From Candidatus Andeanibacterium colombiense (GTDB lineage: Bacteria; Pseudomonadota; Alphaproteobacteria; Sphingomonadales; Sphingomonadaceae), in assembly GCA_029202985.1 (NCBI GenBank), contig CP119316.1, positions 1,736,001-1,800,000 on the forward strand: a DNA stretch of 64,000 nt, in the 5' to 3' direction. Positions 55,676-64,000 of the stretch are shown here, in pieces. The notes under the pieces are model-generated. The model saw only the letters and a list, made by a program, of their open reading frames with translations. It had not been told where the DNA came from and did not search any database. The position numbers were made by a program, and so were the translations under genes. Position 1 is the first letter of the stretch. Each line of letters opens with the position of its first letter.

Positions 55676-55886
55676 CGAGAATTTGCCTTTTCGAAGATTT
55701 CTGAAATGCCGCCGGATCCGACGGGAGGCCCCATCACGTAGCTGATTGGGGGATCGCGGATTTTAAACGAGCGGCGCGTGAAAAACTCGCAACAGTCGCG
55801 AATACGAAACGGGAATTCCGCGGCAGGCTGCAGGAAGGGCGACATCGCGCCGCCCCTCCTTCGCAGGTTTTGAAATCAGGCAACGA

Positions 55887-58748
55887 TCACCACTTACCGC
55901 GGAGCGTGGCGGTAAAGCTGCGGGGTGTGCCGTACCAGTTGCCCGAGCTGACGCTGCCGACCGACTGATAATAGGTCTTGTCCAAGATGTTATCGAGATT
56001 GATCGCCAGCGACCAGTTGGCGCTAAGGCGATAGTCGATCCGTCCCGAAAGCACCGCGTAGGACGGCACGGTGAACGCGTAAGTGATGAAGTCCGGCTTA
56101 TCGTAGGACTTACAGTTCTGATATCCTGAGACCGGATCCGGTGTGCCCGTGAAGTTCACGCAGACCGATCCGCTGCGATAGGCGGAAGACTGCCCGTTGA
56201 CGCCGCCGGACAGGGTCAGCCCAGCGAGCTTCGGATATCCGGCTGCGGCAAAGTCATAGCTAAGCCAGATCTTATAGAGGTGCTTGGGCTGGATCGATGT
56301 GAAGGGCTGCCCGCGGTCCTGCGGGTAGAACGAGGTCCCGATCTGTTTCGTTTCGTCGAAAGTGTAGCTGCCGATGAACTGGAGGCCTCGCCTGATCTCA
56401 CCCGCTACCTCGAAATCCAATCCCTGGCTGCGATAGGTCTGTTCGGGATCCGCCTTGAAGCAGCAAGACCTGCCTTCGCCGAGATTGCCGTAATCGGGGT
56501 AATGGGTGCCGTCGCTCGCGATGAATTCGCCGGTGTTGTAGTCGAAATCGCCGTCATAGGCCGGATAGCCCTTCTGCTCGATCCGATAGGCCGCCAGCGA
56601 AATGTTCAGGCGCCCGCCCCGTGCGGACCATTTCACGCCGGCCTCGATATTCGATCCGGTTATCGGGTCGATCGGCTTGAGTTTGCTGTCGAGGTAATTC
56701 GCCTGCGGTAGGTAGATATGGGTGTAACCGCCATAGACCGTCAGCGAATGGGTCACGTCGAACGACAGATTGACCGGTGGCGGCCAGGTAAAGTCGTTGG
56801 TCTTGTTCTTTTGAAGGGTGCGGTCGTAGACGTCGCCGATCTGGAGCCCGTAGCAGTCCGGAGACGAGGGATCGTCGGTCGCCGGGATGCTGGTGCAGAG
56901 CAGATCCTGCGCGAAATTGTACTTGTACTGACTCCAACGCACCCCAGTGGTCAGGTGCAGGCGATCGAACGCGGTAAGGCGCAGGTTGATATAGGCGCCC
57001 GACTGGATCTGGCCGTACGCCGTGTAACGGTACCTCGGCAGCGGATTTGCCGGTTCCGTATAGATCGGATCGGCCGAATTGAAATTGAACACGTCGATCG
57101 GCGGATTGCCCGGGATGCTGCCCTCCGGGCACACGCCCGCGCCATAATCCTGGCAGAACACCGGCCCGCCGGGATAGGGTTGATAGGGATTGAAATACGT
57201 CGGTGTCGGATCGCCATAGATCGTCAGGCCCGTGCCGTCTGTATCGACCCAGTTCGCACCGATGGTGACTTCCTGCCGTTGCCCGAACAGCTGGAGCGAT
57301 CCGCTCACGGTCCCTTCCAGCGAGAGCTGCTTGCTGTGCGTATCGGTGTACTGGGTATAGAGGACAGCCCCGACATTGTTCGTCGGATTGACCGCCCCGG
57401 AAGCGTATCCGACCTTCTGGGTGGTGCTTTGGTCGTTGCGGGTGGCCTTCGCCTTCAGGACCCAATCGCCGCCAAGCTTTTGCTCTATCCCGGCGAACAT
57501 TTCGGTCGTCGAGAATGTCCAGCGGTTCCACGGAAAGACGAACGAGGTCGAGCGCGGAAGGCCAAGGGACTCGCCGTTCTGGTAGCGCGGCAAACCGACA
57601 TACCATGGCACGCTGTGCTGATCGGTATAGCTCCCCCCGACGGTGATCAGAGTCGTCGGAGATGCGTCGAAATCGAGCACCCCGTAAAGGAGGTTCTTGT
57701 TGTCCTTGGCGGTATCATAGAAATAGTGGTTGCTTTGGTAGGTGGCCACCACGCGCCCGCGCAACGCGCCGTCCAGCGCCAGTGGGGAAGTCGCGTCGAG
57801 GACCAGCCTGTAAGTGTCCCAGCTCCCGGCCTGGGCCTCCAGCGAGAACTGCGAATGGTCGAGCGGCTTCTTGCGCACCAGGTTGATGGTGCCTGATGGA
57901 TTACCGTAACCGCTCAGCAACCCGTCTGCGCCGCGCAGCAGCTCGGCATGGTCGTATTGCGACATGTCGATCTGCGGATAGAAGGTGAAGGAGGTAGACA
58001 GCGGCGCGCCGCCATCGACCTCTATGTTGGTGATTTCGAAGCCTCGCGAATAGAATTTATTTTCAAGCTGCGTGCTGCCTTGCGCCAGCGTGGCCCCCGG
58101 CAGCTGCGCCATCGCCGAATTGAAGTCGGTTACGTCCTTTTGCGCCATGAGCTCGGCCGTCAGCACCGAGATCGACTGCGGGACATCCTTCAGCGCCTGC
58201 GGCACCTTGCTCCCGATCGTCAGCGCCCCGGACGTAAAGCTCCCCGTCCCCTCGGTCGCGGTGATGTCGCGCGAGCCATTGACCCCGTTCACCCCGGCTG
58301 CTTGCCCGGCCCCGCCGAAATAGGGCGATCCGCCGCCGATGCCCTCAACGCTGACCACGCCGGTCACGACTTCCCCGTCCGTGCCGTTTCCCACCGGCAC
58401 CTTGACCAGCGTAACCACCTTGTCGCTGGTGTAGCGCAGCGCAAAGCCGCTGCCGGCGAGCAGGCGGGTGAGCGCATCCTGCGCGCTCATCCGGCCCTTG
58501 ATCGCGGGCGCCTGCGCGTCGTTCGCCATGTCGTCGCTGTAGAGCACCTGCAGCCCCGAGATGCTGGCGACCTGGGTGATCGAGCGCGACAGCGACTGCG
58601 CCGGCAGGTTGAAATCGTGCTGCGCGGTGAGCGCCGCGTCGGCCGCCTGCGCATGGGCGACGCCCGGAACGGCCGCGGCGGCGATTGCGCCGAAAGCGGC
58701 GCAGGCCAGCAGGCGCAGCCGTGCCGCGGAACGCTTGGATTCCATCAT
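55887..58748 (-). CDS. TonB-dependent siderophore-type receptor with STN domain, module F
   Basis: A 953-residue receptor. Signal peptide (to about GVAHA-QA), STN domain (HDFNLPAQSLSRSITQVASI), GEVVTG, shared block with an extra Gly (GGSPYFGGAGQAAGVNGVNG), plug (VPQALKDVPQSISVLTAELM) and barrel ending SFTATLRGKW. Cys motifs: GRSCCFKAD, two spaced pairs and a fourth pair (FCQDYGAGVCPEGS). ATG at 58748 follows GGGGG by nine bases. Unlike the other modules it is divergent from its sigma and fecR genes. Confidence 0.93.
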   Translation of the reverse strand: MMESKRSAARLRLLACAAFGAIAAAAVPGVAHAQAADAALTAQHDFNLPAQSLSRSITQVASISGLQVLYSDDMANDAQAPAIKGRMSAQDALTRLLAGSGFALRYTSDKVVTLVKVPVGNGTDGEVVTGVVSVEGIGGGSPYFGGAGQAAGVNGVNGSRDITATEGTGSFTSGALTIGSKVPQALKDVPQSISVLTAELMAQKDVTDFNSAMAQLPGATLAQGSTQLENKFYSRGFEITNIEVDGGAPLSTSFTFYPQIDMSQYDHAELLRGADGLLSGYGNPSGTINLVRKKPLDHSQFSLEAQAGSWDTYRLVLDATSPLALDGALRGRVVATYQSNHYFYDTAKDNKNLLYGVLDFDASPTTLITVGGSYTDQHSVPWYVGLPRYQNGESLGLPRSTSFVFPWNRWTFSTTEMFAGIEQKLGGDWVLKAKATRNDQSTTQKVGYASGAVNPTNNVGAVLYTQYTDTHSKQLSLEGTVSGSLQLFGQRQEVTIGANWVDTDGTGLTIYGDPTPTYFNPYQPYPGGPVFCQDYGAGVCPEGSIPGNPPIDVFNFNSADPIYTEPANPLPRYRYTAYGQIQSGAYINLRLTAFDRLHLTTGVRWSQYKYNFAQDLLCTSIPATDDPSSPDCYGLQIGDVYDRTLQKNKTNDFTWPPPVNLSFDVTHSLTVYGGYTHIYLPQANYLDSKLKPIDPITGSNIEAGVKWSARGGRLNISLAAYRIEQKGYPAYDGDFDYNTGEFIASDGTHYPDYGNLGEGRSCCFKADPEQTYRSQGLDFEVAGEIRRGLQFIGSYTFDETKQIGTSFYPQDRGQPFTSIQPKHLYKIWLSYDFAAAGYPKLAGLTLSGGVNGQSSAYRSGSVCVNFTGTPDPVSGYQNCKSYDKPDFITYAFTVPSYAVLSGRIDYRLSANWSLAINLDNILDKTYYQSVGSVSSGNWYGTPRSFTATLRGKW

Positions 58749-58830
58749 CTCGGTATTCCCCCTAGTTCGATCCCTGAAGCGGGGAGGCACGCGCCGCCCG
58801 TCACGGAGCTTGTCAAATGAGGGTCGCATC

Positions 58831-58898
58831 GGTCCTATTGTGCAGCGCAAAATAAATATCTCCATTTCGGCATAGGACCTTTGCGCGCGCCGATTGTC
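58831..58898. promoter_or_regulatory. divergent promoter pair between receptor F and sigma F
   Basis: ATAGGACC occurs on both strands: minus at 58831-58838 toward the receptor, plus at 58872-58879 toward sigma F. Each is followed after 16 bp by a GWCA element (GACA and GTCA). An AT-rich block lies between. This places one sigma-specific element in each direction. Confidence 0.55.
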
Positions 58899-58932
58899 AT
58901 GCGCATATTAAGCTGTTTGCGAGTGAGGGCAT

Positions 58933-59538
58933 ATGGCGCTTTCGGGCGGTGAGCGGCCGGCGTTGCGGGTGCTGGAAGGGGTAGCGACCGCCCCCGCCGA
59001 TGCTCGCCCGGAGCCTTCACCGGAGGCGCGCTCCGAAACATTGGGCCAGGCCTATATCCGCCAGTACGACCGGATGCGTGCCTTCCTGCTGCGCCGCACC
59101 GGCGACCGGCTGGTGGCCGAGGAACTGGCGCATGACGTGTGGATCCAGATCGCCCCGCGCGCGGAGGATCCGGCGATCGAGAACCCCGACGCATGGCTGC
59201 GGCGGGTCGCGGTCAACCTCGCGATCAACTGGCTGAAGGCCAATTCCTATCGCGCGGGGATGCTGCGCCACGATGTCGAGCTGGGCGAGGTGGCGGAAGA
59301 CAGCGTGGAGATGGAGCGCGCGCTGCACGCACGGCGCGGGGTCGAATATTTGACCAGGCTGGTGGACGAATTGCCGCCGCGCCGCCGCGCGGTGTTCCTG
59401 CTCTATCGCGGGCGCGGCCTGTCGCTGAGCGAGACCGCGGAGGAGCTGGGCATCAGCATCAAGACGGTGAAAGTACAAATGACAGAGGCCCTCAGGGTCC
59501 TGCGCAAGCGGATGGAGGAGGCCGGACTATGGCCCTGA
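58933..59538 (+). CDS. FecI-type ECF sigma factor, module F
   Basis: A 201-residue ECF sigma. Region 2: MRAFLLRRTGDRLVAEELAH and NPDAWLRRVAVNLAINWLKA; region 4: PPRRRAVFLLYRGRGLSLSE and LGISIKTVKVQMTEALRVLR. It ends GLWP; the fecR F ATG lies inside its last codons (10-bp overlap), as in module D. Start at 58933 has GAGGG five bases upstream. Confidence 0.92.
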   Translation: MALSGGERPALRVLEGVATAPADARPEPSPEARSETLGQAYIRQYDRMRAFLLRRTGDRLVAEELAHDVWIQIAPRAEDPAIENPDAWLRRVAVNLAINWLKANSYRAGMLRHDVELGEVAEDSVEMERALHARRGVEYLTRLVDELPPRRRAVFLLYRGRGLSLSETAEELGISIKTVKVQMTEALRVLRKRMEEAGLWP

Positions 59539-60536
59539 ACCAGGTGCCTTACGATGAAACGGCGGAGGCGATCGATCCGCGCGGGAGCTTCGAGGCCTAT
59601 GAGCCCGGGCCGGAGCACTATCGCGCGGCGGCCGACTGGCTACTGCGCCTGCGCGAGGAAGGGATCGAGACCAGCTCCGCCTTCGAACGCTGGCGCACGG
59701 CCGATCCGGCGCATGGCTTCGCCTTCGCCGAGACCGCGGCGATGCTCGCGGCGAGCGCCCAGCCCTCGCGCGCGGTCGGGCCCTATCTCGCGCGCCAGCC
59801 GCGCTATCGCCTGCTGCGGCGCTTCGGCAAGATCGCCTCGGCCGCGATCGCCGCCTCGCTGCTGCTGTTCCTCGCCGCCGGCCAGATCGACCGGATCGCC
59901 GGGATCGGCGCCGATGCCGCGACGCTCGCGGGCGAGCGGCGCCACCTCGCGATGGCCGACGGGACGCAGATCACGCTCAACACCCGCAGCGCGGTCGACA
60001 CGACCACCGACGGCGAGTTCCGCGGCGCCCGGCTGCGGCGGGGCGAGGCCTATTTCGAGGTCGCGCACGACCCGGACCGGCCGTTCATCGTCCGCGCGGG
60101 CGATGCGAGCATCCGGGTGCTCGGCACCAGGTTCAACGTGCGGATCGACGATGCCGGGCGCACGGTGGTGTCGGTGGTGCAGGGCCATGTCCGGGTCAGC
60201 TCGACCAAGGATCCGGCCCGGGTCGCGGATCTGCTGGTCGGGCAGGAAGCGGTGGTTGCGGGCGGAACGGTGCGCAAGCAGGCGGCGGACCTGTTCGTGG
60301 TGGAGGCGTGGCGCCAGGGCCAGGCGATCTTCCTGCGCGCGCCGCTGGAACGCGCGGTCACCGAACTCAACCGCTATCGCGATCACTCGATCTACATCCT
60401 CAACCGCGACCTGGCCGACGACCGCATCACCGGCGTATTCCCGACCGGCGACCCGCGCCGCGCCGCGCGAATGATCGAGACGACCCTGGGAGTGGAGGCG
60501 ATCACCCTGCCGACCGGGCAGATGGTGCTGTATTAG
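59529..60536 (+). CDS. FecR-type regulator, module F
   Basis: A 335-residue sensor. N-terminus MALNQVPYDETAEAIDPRGS, helical cytoplasmic part (HYRAAADWLLRLREEGIETS), membrane span about residues 102-118, periplasmic FecR domain (RRHLAMADGTQITLNTRSAV, LRRGEAYFEVAHDPDRPFIV) and C-terminus ending LPTGQMVLY. It probably serves the divergent receptor F; receptor G, convergent downstream, has its own fecR beyond the window. Confidence 0.92.
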   Translation: MALNQVPYDETAEAIDPRGSFEAYEPGPEHYRAAADWLLRLREEGIETSSAFERWRTADPAHGFAFAETAAMLAASAQPSRAVGPYLARQPRYRLLRRFGKIASAAIAASLLLFLAAGQIDRIAGIGADAATLAGERRHLAMADGTQITLNTRSAVDTTTDGEFRGARLRRGEAYFEVAHDPDRPFIVRAGDASIRVLGTRFNVRIDDAGRTVVSVVQGHVRVSSTKDPARVADLLVGQEAVVAGGTVRKQAADLFVVEAWRQGQAIFLRAPLERAVTELNRYRDHSIYILNRDLADDRITGVFPTGDPRRAARMIETTLGVEAITLPTGQMVLY

Positions 60537-60956
60537 GCCCCTTGGCCGCCTGGACAGGCCAGTTGAGGGTTACACATGTGACACTCTGTCCGGCCAGGTG
60601 TAACTCAAAAAACCGCCTTGTTTACCAGTCGCTTGAAGCCGAAAATCGACCGAGAGTGACAGATTCGCCGGAATCGAAATCCGGCCACCGGCCGAGAGCG
60701 AGCCATGCGGCAGGGTGACACAAGTTACACCCTGTCACCCTCGCTGCGCCGCGATGAGCGAGCAATCGCAACAGCTTGCCGCGGGGCGGACAGGGTGACG
60801 CCCGCGCGGAGGATTTTTCCGCTTCGGCGCGGGAAGAACGACGATCGCAAAGAGCCTGCCCAAGAGCCACCGGTTTGCCGGCAGTGCGAGAGGGCACACG
60901 GAGCATGGCAGGTCGTGCTGCCTGTAGGAAAGTGGTTTCTCGCCGCACCGGCGCGA
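60537..60956. repeat. repeat-rich intergenic region with copy 3 of the three-copy repeat
   Basis: The first half contains reiterated GTTACAC/GTGACA words: GGGTGACA (60713-60720) pairs with TGTCACCC (60733-60740), and CAGGGTGAC recurs near 60790. GGACAG and CTGTCC near 60555-60595 can pair. The second half (60839-60942) is repeat copy 3: CGACGATCGCAAAGAGCC, a 36-bp insertion, GGAGCATGGC, TGTAGGAAA and GGTTT. The open frame through it (ending 60959) has no recognisable domain. Confidence 0.5.
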
Positions 60957-60997
60957 TAAAAAGGGCGACCCGAGGGCCGCCCTTTCTTGTTTTTTTG
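60957..60997 (-). terminator. terminator after receptor G (bidirectional)
   Basis: AAAGGGCG-x-CC and GG-x-CGCCCTTT form a stem with A/T tracts at both ends, 20 bp after the receptor G stop; it may also end the fecR F transcript. Confidence 0.8.
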
Positions 60998-61011
60998 TCA
61001 ACCGCGAATGC

Positions 61012-63789
61012 CTACCACTTCGCGCGGAGTGAGGCGGTAAAGCTGCGGGGTGTGCCGTACCAGTTGCCGGAACTTACACTGCCCGAGGTCTGGTAATATG
61101 TTTTGTTGAAAATATTCTCCAGATTGACCGCAAGCGACCACTTCTCGCTAAAACGATAATCGATCCTGCCGGAAAACACCGCATAGGCCGGGACCGTGAA
61201 ACGATAGACTTCATAACCGTCCGGGAGGCACGACTGCGCTCCAGTGACGGGGTTTGGCGTGGCCGTCTCGTCCAGGCGCACACAGGTCGTGCCCTCGTTG
61301 AAACCCGACGATTGGCCGTTGACGCCTAACGAAACGGCCAGGGCAGAAAGCGCGCCAGTGTGGCCCGCCGCACCGAAATCGTAGCTCGTCCAGACCTTGT
61401 AGAGGTGCTTAGGGGTGATCGTGACGATCGGTATGCCGTCGCCGAAACCGAAGCCTTCCTGCTGGTTCTCGCTATAGGTGTAATTTGCCGAGACTTGCCA
61501 ACCGCGGACGATCTCACCCGTCGCTTCCACATCGATCCCCTTGCTACGCTGCGCTGCGTCCGGACTGGCAATGAAGCAACAGGAGACGCCACCACCAAGA
61601 TCCTGGTAGCCCGAATAGTCCGGCGGATCGACGAAGCCGAAGCCTTTCCTCCTGACCCGGTAAAACGAAAGCGCAAGATTGAGCTTGCCGTCGCTGGGCG
61701 CCCATTTTAGCCCTCCCTCCCAATTCCCGCCGGTGATCGGCGGCAGCGGATTGAGGTCGGTATCGACGTAATAGGCCTGACTCTCGTAGATATCGGTATA
61801 GCCGACATAGGCGGTGAGCGCTTTGGTAATCTCGAAAGACAGGCTGACCGGAGGCGGCCAGCTCAGGTCGCTGGCCCCATATGTCGAGCGCGAGCTGCCA
61901 TAGGAATCCCCGATTTGCAGATCGACGCAACTGCCGGTTGTGGTGGTGCAGAAACTTTCGTAGTTCGCGTCGAACTGATACCGGCTCCAGCGAAGGCCTG
62001 TCGTTAGGTGCAGCCGATCGAACGCGGTCAGGCGCAGATTCAGATAGGCGCCGGTCTGAACTGTCGCGAATTCCGAGAAACGCTGGACCGGCAGCGGATT
62101 GCGTGGCTCCGTATAGAGCAAATCCAGCGGATCGAAGTCGAACACGTCGATCGGGGGGCCAGATAGGCGGATGCTCCCGACCGGACAAGGCGGAGTGGCG
62201 CCGCGACAATAGATCGGTGCCCCCGGATAGGGCTGATACGGCGTAGCCGGACTGCCTCCGATGAGCGAGGCATAGCTGGTCAGCCCGGCTCCATCGCTTC
62301 GCACCCGGTTGACGCCGAAGGTCACCTCTTGTCGCTGGCCAAAGATCTCGAACGCGCCGGCGAGCGTCGCTTCGGCCGAGAATTGCCTACCCGAGTAGTC
62401 GTTGTAGGTTCCGCCCAGAACGGGCCCCAGATGGTTGGTGGGATTGACCGCACCGGTGCTGTAGCCGATCTTGCGCGCGCTCGATTGCCGATTGTGCGTC
62501 GCGTTGAACTTGAGCGTCCATTCGTCGCCGAGCTTCTGCTCTACGCTGCCGAAGATCTCGGTCGTGTCGAAATCCCAGCGGTTCCAGGGGAAGACGAAGG
62601 AGGTCGAGCGGGGCAATTCGAGATCGTCGCCATTGAGGTAGCGCGGCAGGCCCCCATACCACGGCACACTGTCCTGCCGCGCGTAGCTGATTCCGCCCGT
62701 AACGAGGGTGCGCGGCGTGGCGTCGAACTCCGCGATGCCGTAGATCAGCGTCTTGTTGTCCCGTGCGGTATCATAGAAATGACGATTGTCCTGATAGGTC
62801 ATCACGAGACGCCCCCGCAGTTTTCCGTCGAGCGCAAGCGGAGAACTCGCGTCCGCGACGACGCGATAGTTCTGCCAACTGCCCGCCTGCGCCTCGATGC
62901 TCACCTGCGCATGATCGAATGGCTTCTTGCGCACCAGATTGACCGTGCCCCCGGGGTTTCCATAGCTGCCGAACTGGCCGGCGGCGCCGCGCAGCAGTTC
63001 GACGTGGTCGTAGATCGCCATGTCAATCTGAGGATAGAATCCTTGGCCGATCGCGAAGGAAGTCGATAGCGGCGCTCCGCCGTCTATCTGGATACTGGTC
63101 ACCTCGAAACCGCGGGAATAGAACGTCGTCTCCAAGCTCGTCGCTCCCTGCGCCAGCGAAATGCCAGGCAATTGCGCCATCGCCGTCGTGAAATCCGTCA
63201 CATTCTGCTGCTCCAGCCTTTCGCTGGTGAGCACCGAAATCGACTGCGGCACATCCTTCAGCGCCTGAGGCACCTTGCTCCCGATCGTCAGCGCACCGCT
63301 GGTAAAACTCCCGGTCCCCTCGGTCGCCGTAATGTCCCGCGAGCCGTTGACCCCGTTCACCCCGGCCGTCTGCCCCGCGCCGCCAAAGTAAGGCGAGCCC
63401 TGCACGCCCTCGACGCTGACCACGCCGGTCACGCGCTCGCCGTCCGCGCTTGCGCCGCCGATCGTCGCGGTGTTGCCCGAGAGGCTGCCGCCGAGGCCGG
63501 TGCCCGCGAGGAGGCGCCCGAGCGCTTCCGCGGCGCTCATCCGGCCGCTGACGCCGGCCGACGTGATCCCGTCGACAAGGCTGCTCGAATAGACCAGCTG
63601 GATGCCGGTCTGTGCCGAATAGGCCTGCAGCGCTGCGCTCAGCGGGCCGACGGGGATCGAGAAATTCCGCGCCGCGCTTTCGTCCTGCGCCATCGCCGCG
63701 CCCGGCAGCGCCAGCGCCAGCGGCGCGGCACAGGCCAGCAGCAGTGCGATCCGCCCGCACCGGCGACCGCGCGTTTCCCTGTAGCTCAT
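61012..63789 (-). CDS. TonB-dependent siderophore-type receptor with STN domain, module G
   Basis: A 925-residue receptor. Signal peptide (to about GAAMA-QD), STN domain (RNFSIPVGPLSAALQAYSAQ), GERVTG, shared block GSPYFGGAGQTAGVNGVNGS, plug (VPQALKDVPQSISVLTSERL) and barrel ending SFTASLRAKW. Cys motifs: GVSCCFIAS, two spaced pairs and a fourth pair (YCRGATPPCPVGS). ATG at 63789 follows AAGGGG by six bases. Its sequence around the plug is closest to receptor B. Partner FecR is the partial gene at the right edge. Confidence 0.93.
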   Translation of the reverse strand: MSYRETRGRRCGRIALLLACAAPLALALPGAAMAQDESAARNFSIPVGPLSAALQAYSAQTGIQLVYSSSLVDGITSAGVSGRMSAAEALGRLLAGTGLGGSLSGNTATIGGASADGERVTGVVSVEGVQGSPYFGGAGQTAGVNGVNGSRDITATEGTGSFTSGALTIGSKVPQALKDVPQSISVLTSERLEQQNVTDFTTAMAQLPGISLAQGATSLETTFYSRGFEVTSIQIDGGAPLSTSFAIGQGFYPQIDMAIYDHVELLRGAAGQFGSYGNPGGTVNLVRKKPFDHAQVSIEAQAGSWQNYRVVADASSPLALDGKLRGRLVMTYQDNRHFYDTARDNKTLIYGIAEFDATPRTLVTGGISYARQDSVPWYGGLPRYLNGDDLELPRSTSFVFPWNRWDFDTTEIFGSVEQKLGDEWTLKFNATHNRQSSARKIGYSTGAVNPTNHLGPVLGGTYNDYSGRQFSAEATLAGAFEIFGQRQEVTFGVNRVRSDGAGLTSYASLIGGSPATPYQPYPGAPIYCRGATPPCPVGSIRLSGPPIDVFDFDPLDLLYTEPRNPLPVQRFSEFATVQTGAYLNLRLTAFDRLHLTTGLRWSRYQFDANYESFCTTTTGSCVDLQIGDSYGSSRSTYGASDLSWPPPVSLSFEITKALTAYVGYTDIYESQAYYVDTDLNPLPPITGGNWEGGLKWAPSDGKLNLALSFYRVRRKGFGFVDPPDYSGYQDLGGGVSCCFIASPDAAQRSKGIDVEATGEIVRGWQVSANYTYSENQQEGFGFGDGIPIVTITPKHLYKVWTSYDFGAAGHTGALSALAVSLGVNGQSSGFNEGTTCVRLDETATPNPVTGAQSCLPDGYEVYRFTVPAYAVFSGRIDYRFSEKWSLAVNLENIFNKTYYQTSGSVSSGNWYGTPRSFTASLRAKW

Positions 63790-63936
63790 AATTTTCCCCT
63801 TGGCTGCAGCAGCCCCCCTCTGGATCCCTCATCCGGGGGGATGTCACAGTAGAGTCATCCGAGATCGGACATGCCTAACCGGTTTAACCGCGCGGCGGGA
63901 AAAATATGGCGGAGCGGGCCGGTTCCGGCGGGATCG

Positions 63937-64000
63937 TCAGTCCGCCGCCCGCACCAGGATCAGCCACGGCAAATGCGTGACCTTCAGCCCCTGGCTGCGC
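63937..64000 (-). CDS. FecR-type regulator, module G, C-terminal 20 residues only
   Basis: The frame ending at TGA 63937-63939 reads RSQGLKVTHLPWLILVRAAD. This matches the end of FecR B (AAQGLSVTHLTPWLVVLR) and FecR C. The gene enters from the right edge, upstream of receptor G on the same strand, completing the seventh module. Confidence 0.75.
   Translation of the reverse strand, partial: RSQGLKVTHLPWLILVRAAD

Noticed and set aside
1..64000. CRISPR array, rRNA operon or insertion sequence
   Set aside because: No regularly spaced direct repeats, rRNA sequence or transposase frame was seen in any intergenic region or open frame.

Overview
The window is high-GC DNA that reads like a sphingomonad-type alphaproteobacterium. 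This rests on the two-subunit glycine decarboxylase (gcvPA/gcvPB), the many FecI/FecR/TonB-receptor modules, an alphaproteobacterial tRNA-Gly(GCC) 3' half, and dense minus-strand operons joined by ATGA overlaps. Genus and species cannot be fixed from sequence alone.

Layout. 1-1100: start of an HlyD-type efflux adaptor and its TetR (CecR-like) regulator. 1157-1400: a strong sigma70 promoter followed by a run of G-U-containing hairpins (putative ncRNA). 1574-3096: the 3' half of tRNA-Gly(GCC) next to a tyrosine integrase (attachment-site scar). 3627-4538: a TbpB-like surface lipoprotein. 4732-8037: tyrosine/homogentisate catabolism (hpd, a VOC protein, fahA, maiA), divergent from an Lrp-type regulator. 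8671-19379: one long minus-strand amino-acid operon, gcvT-gcvH-gcvPA-gcvPB-kbl-tdh-sdaA-ald-FAD enzyme, which would convert Thr to Gly to C1 units and Ser/Ala to pyruvate.

19676-64000 is dominated by seven paralogous TonB-dependent receptors, called A to G here. Each has an N-terminal STN signalling domain. Six have a complete FecI-type ECF sigma factor and FecR anti-sigma regulator beside them; the seventh FecR is cut by the window end. Modules A and B are on the plus strand; C, D, E and G are on the minus strand; F is split divergently. The receptors share an almost invariant block ahead of the plug, a vicinal Cys-Cys motif and further paired cysteines in loop segments. Several modules carry two copies of a module-specific ECF-like promoter, and the sigma genes of A, B, C and E share a second promoter type.

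Inside this array lies a different minus-strand cassette: two paralogous double-P-loop AAA ATPases followed by an eighth TonB receptor (H) that lacks STN and carries a single in-frame amber codon. It is the best candidate for an undescribed system. Other insertions are a thioredoxin-domain protein, a PPP-family phosphatase, a Leu/Phe/Val-type dehydrogenase with a frameshifted Lrp regulator, and the TldD/TldE protease pair. The combination of peptide-type proteases, amino-acid dehydrogenases and surface receptors suggests a nutrient-scavenging region (iron chelates and/or peptides), but the ligands cannot be read from the sequence.
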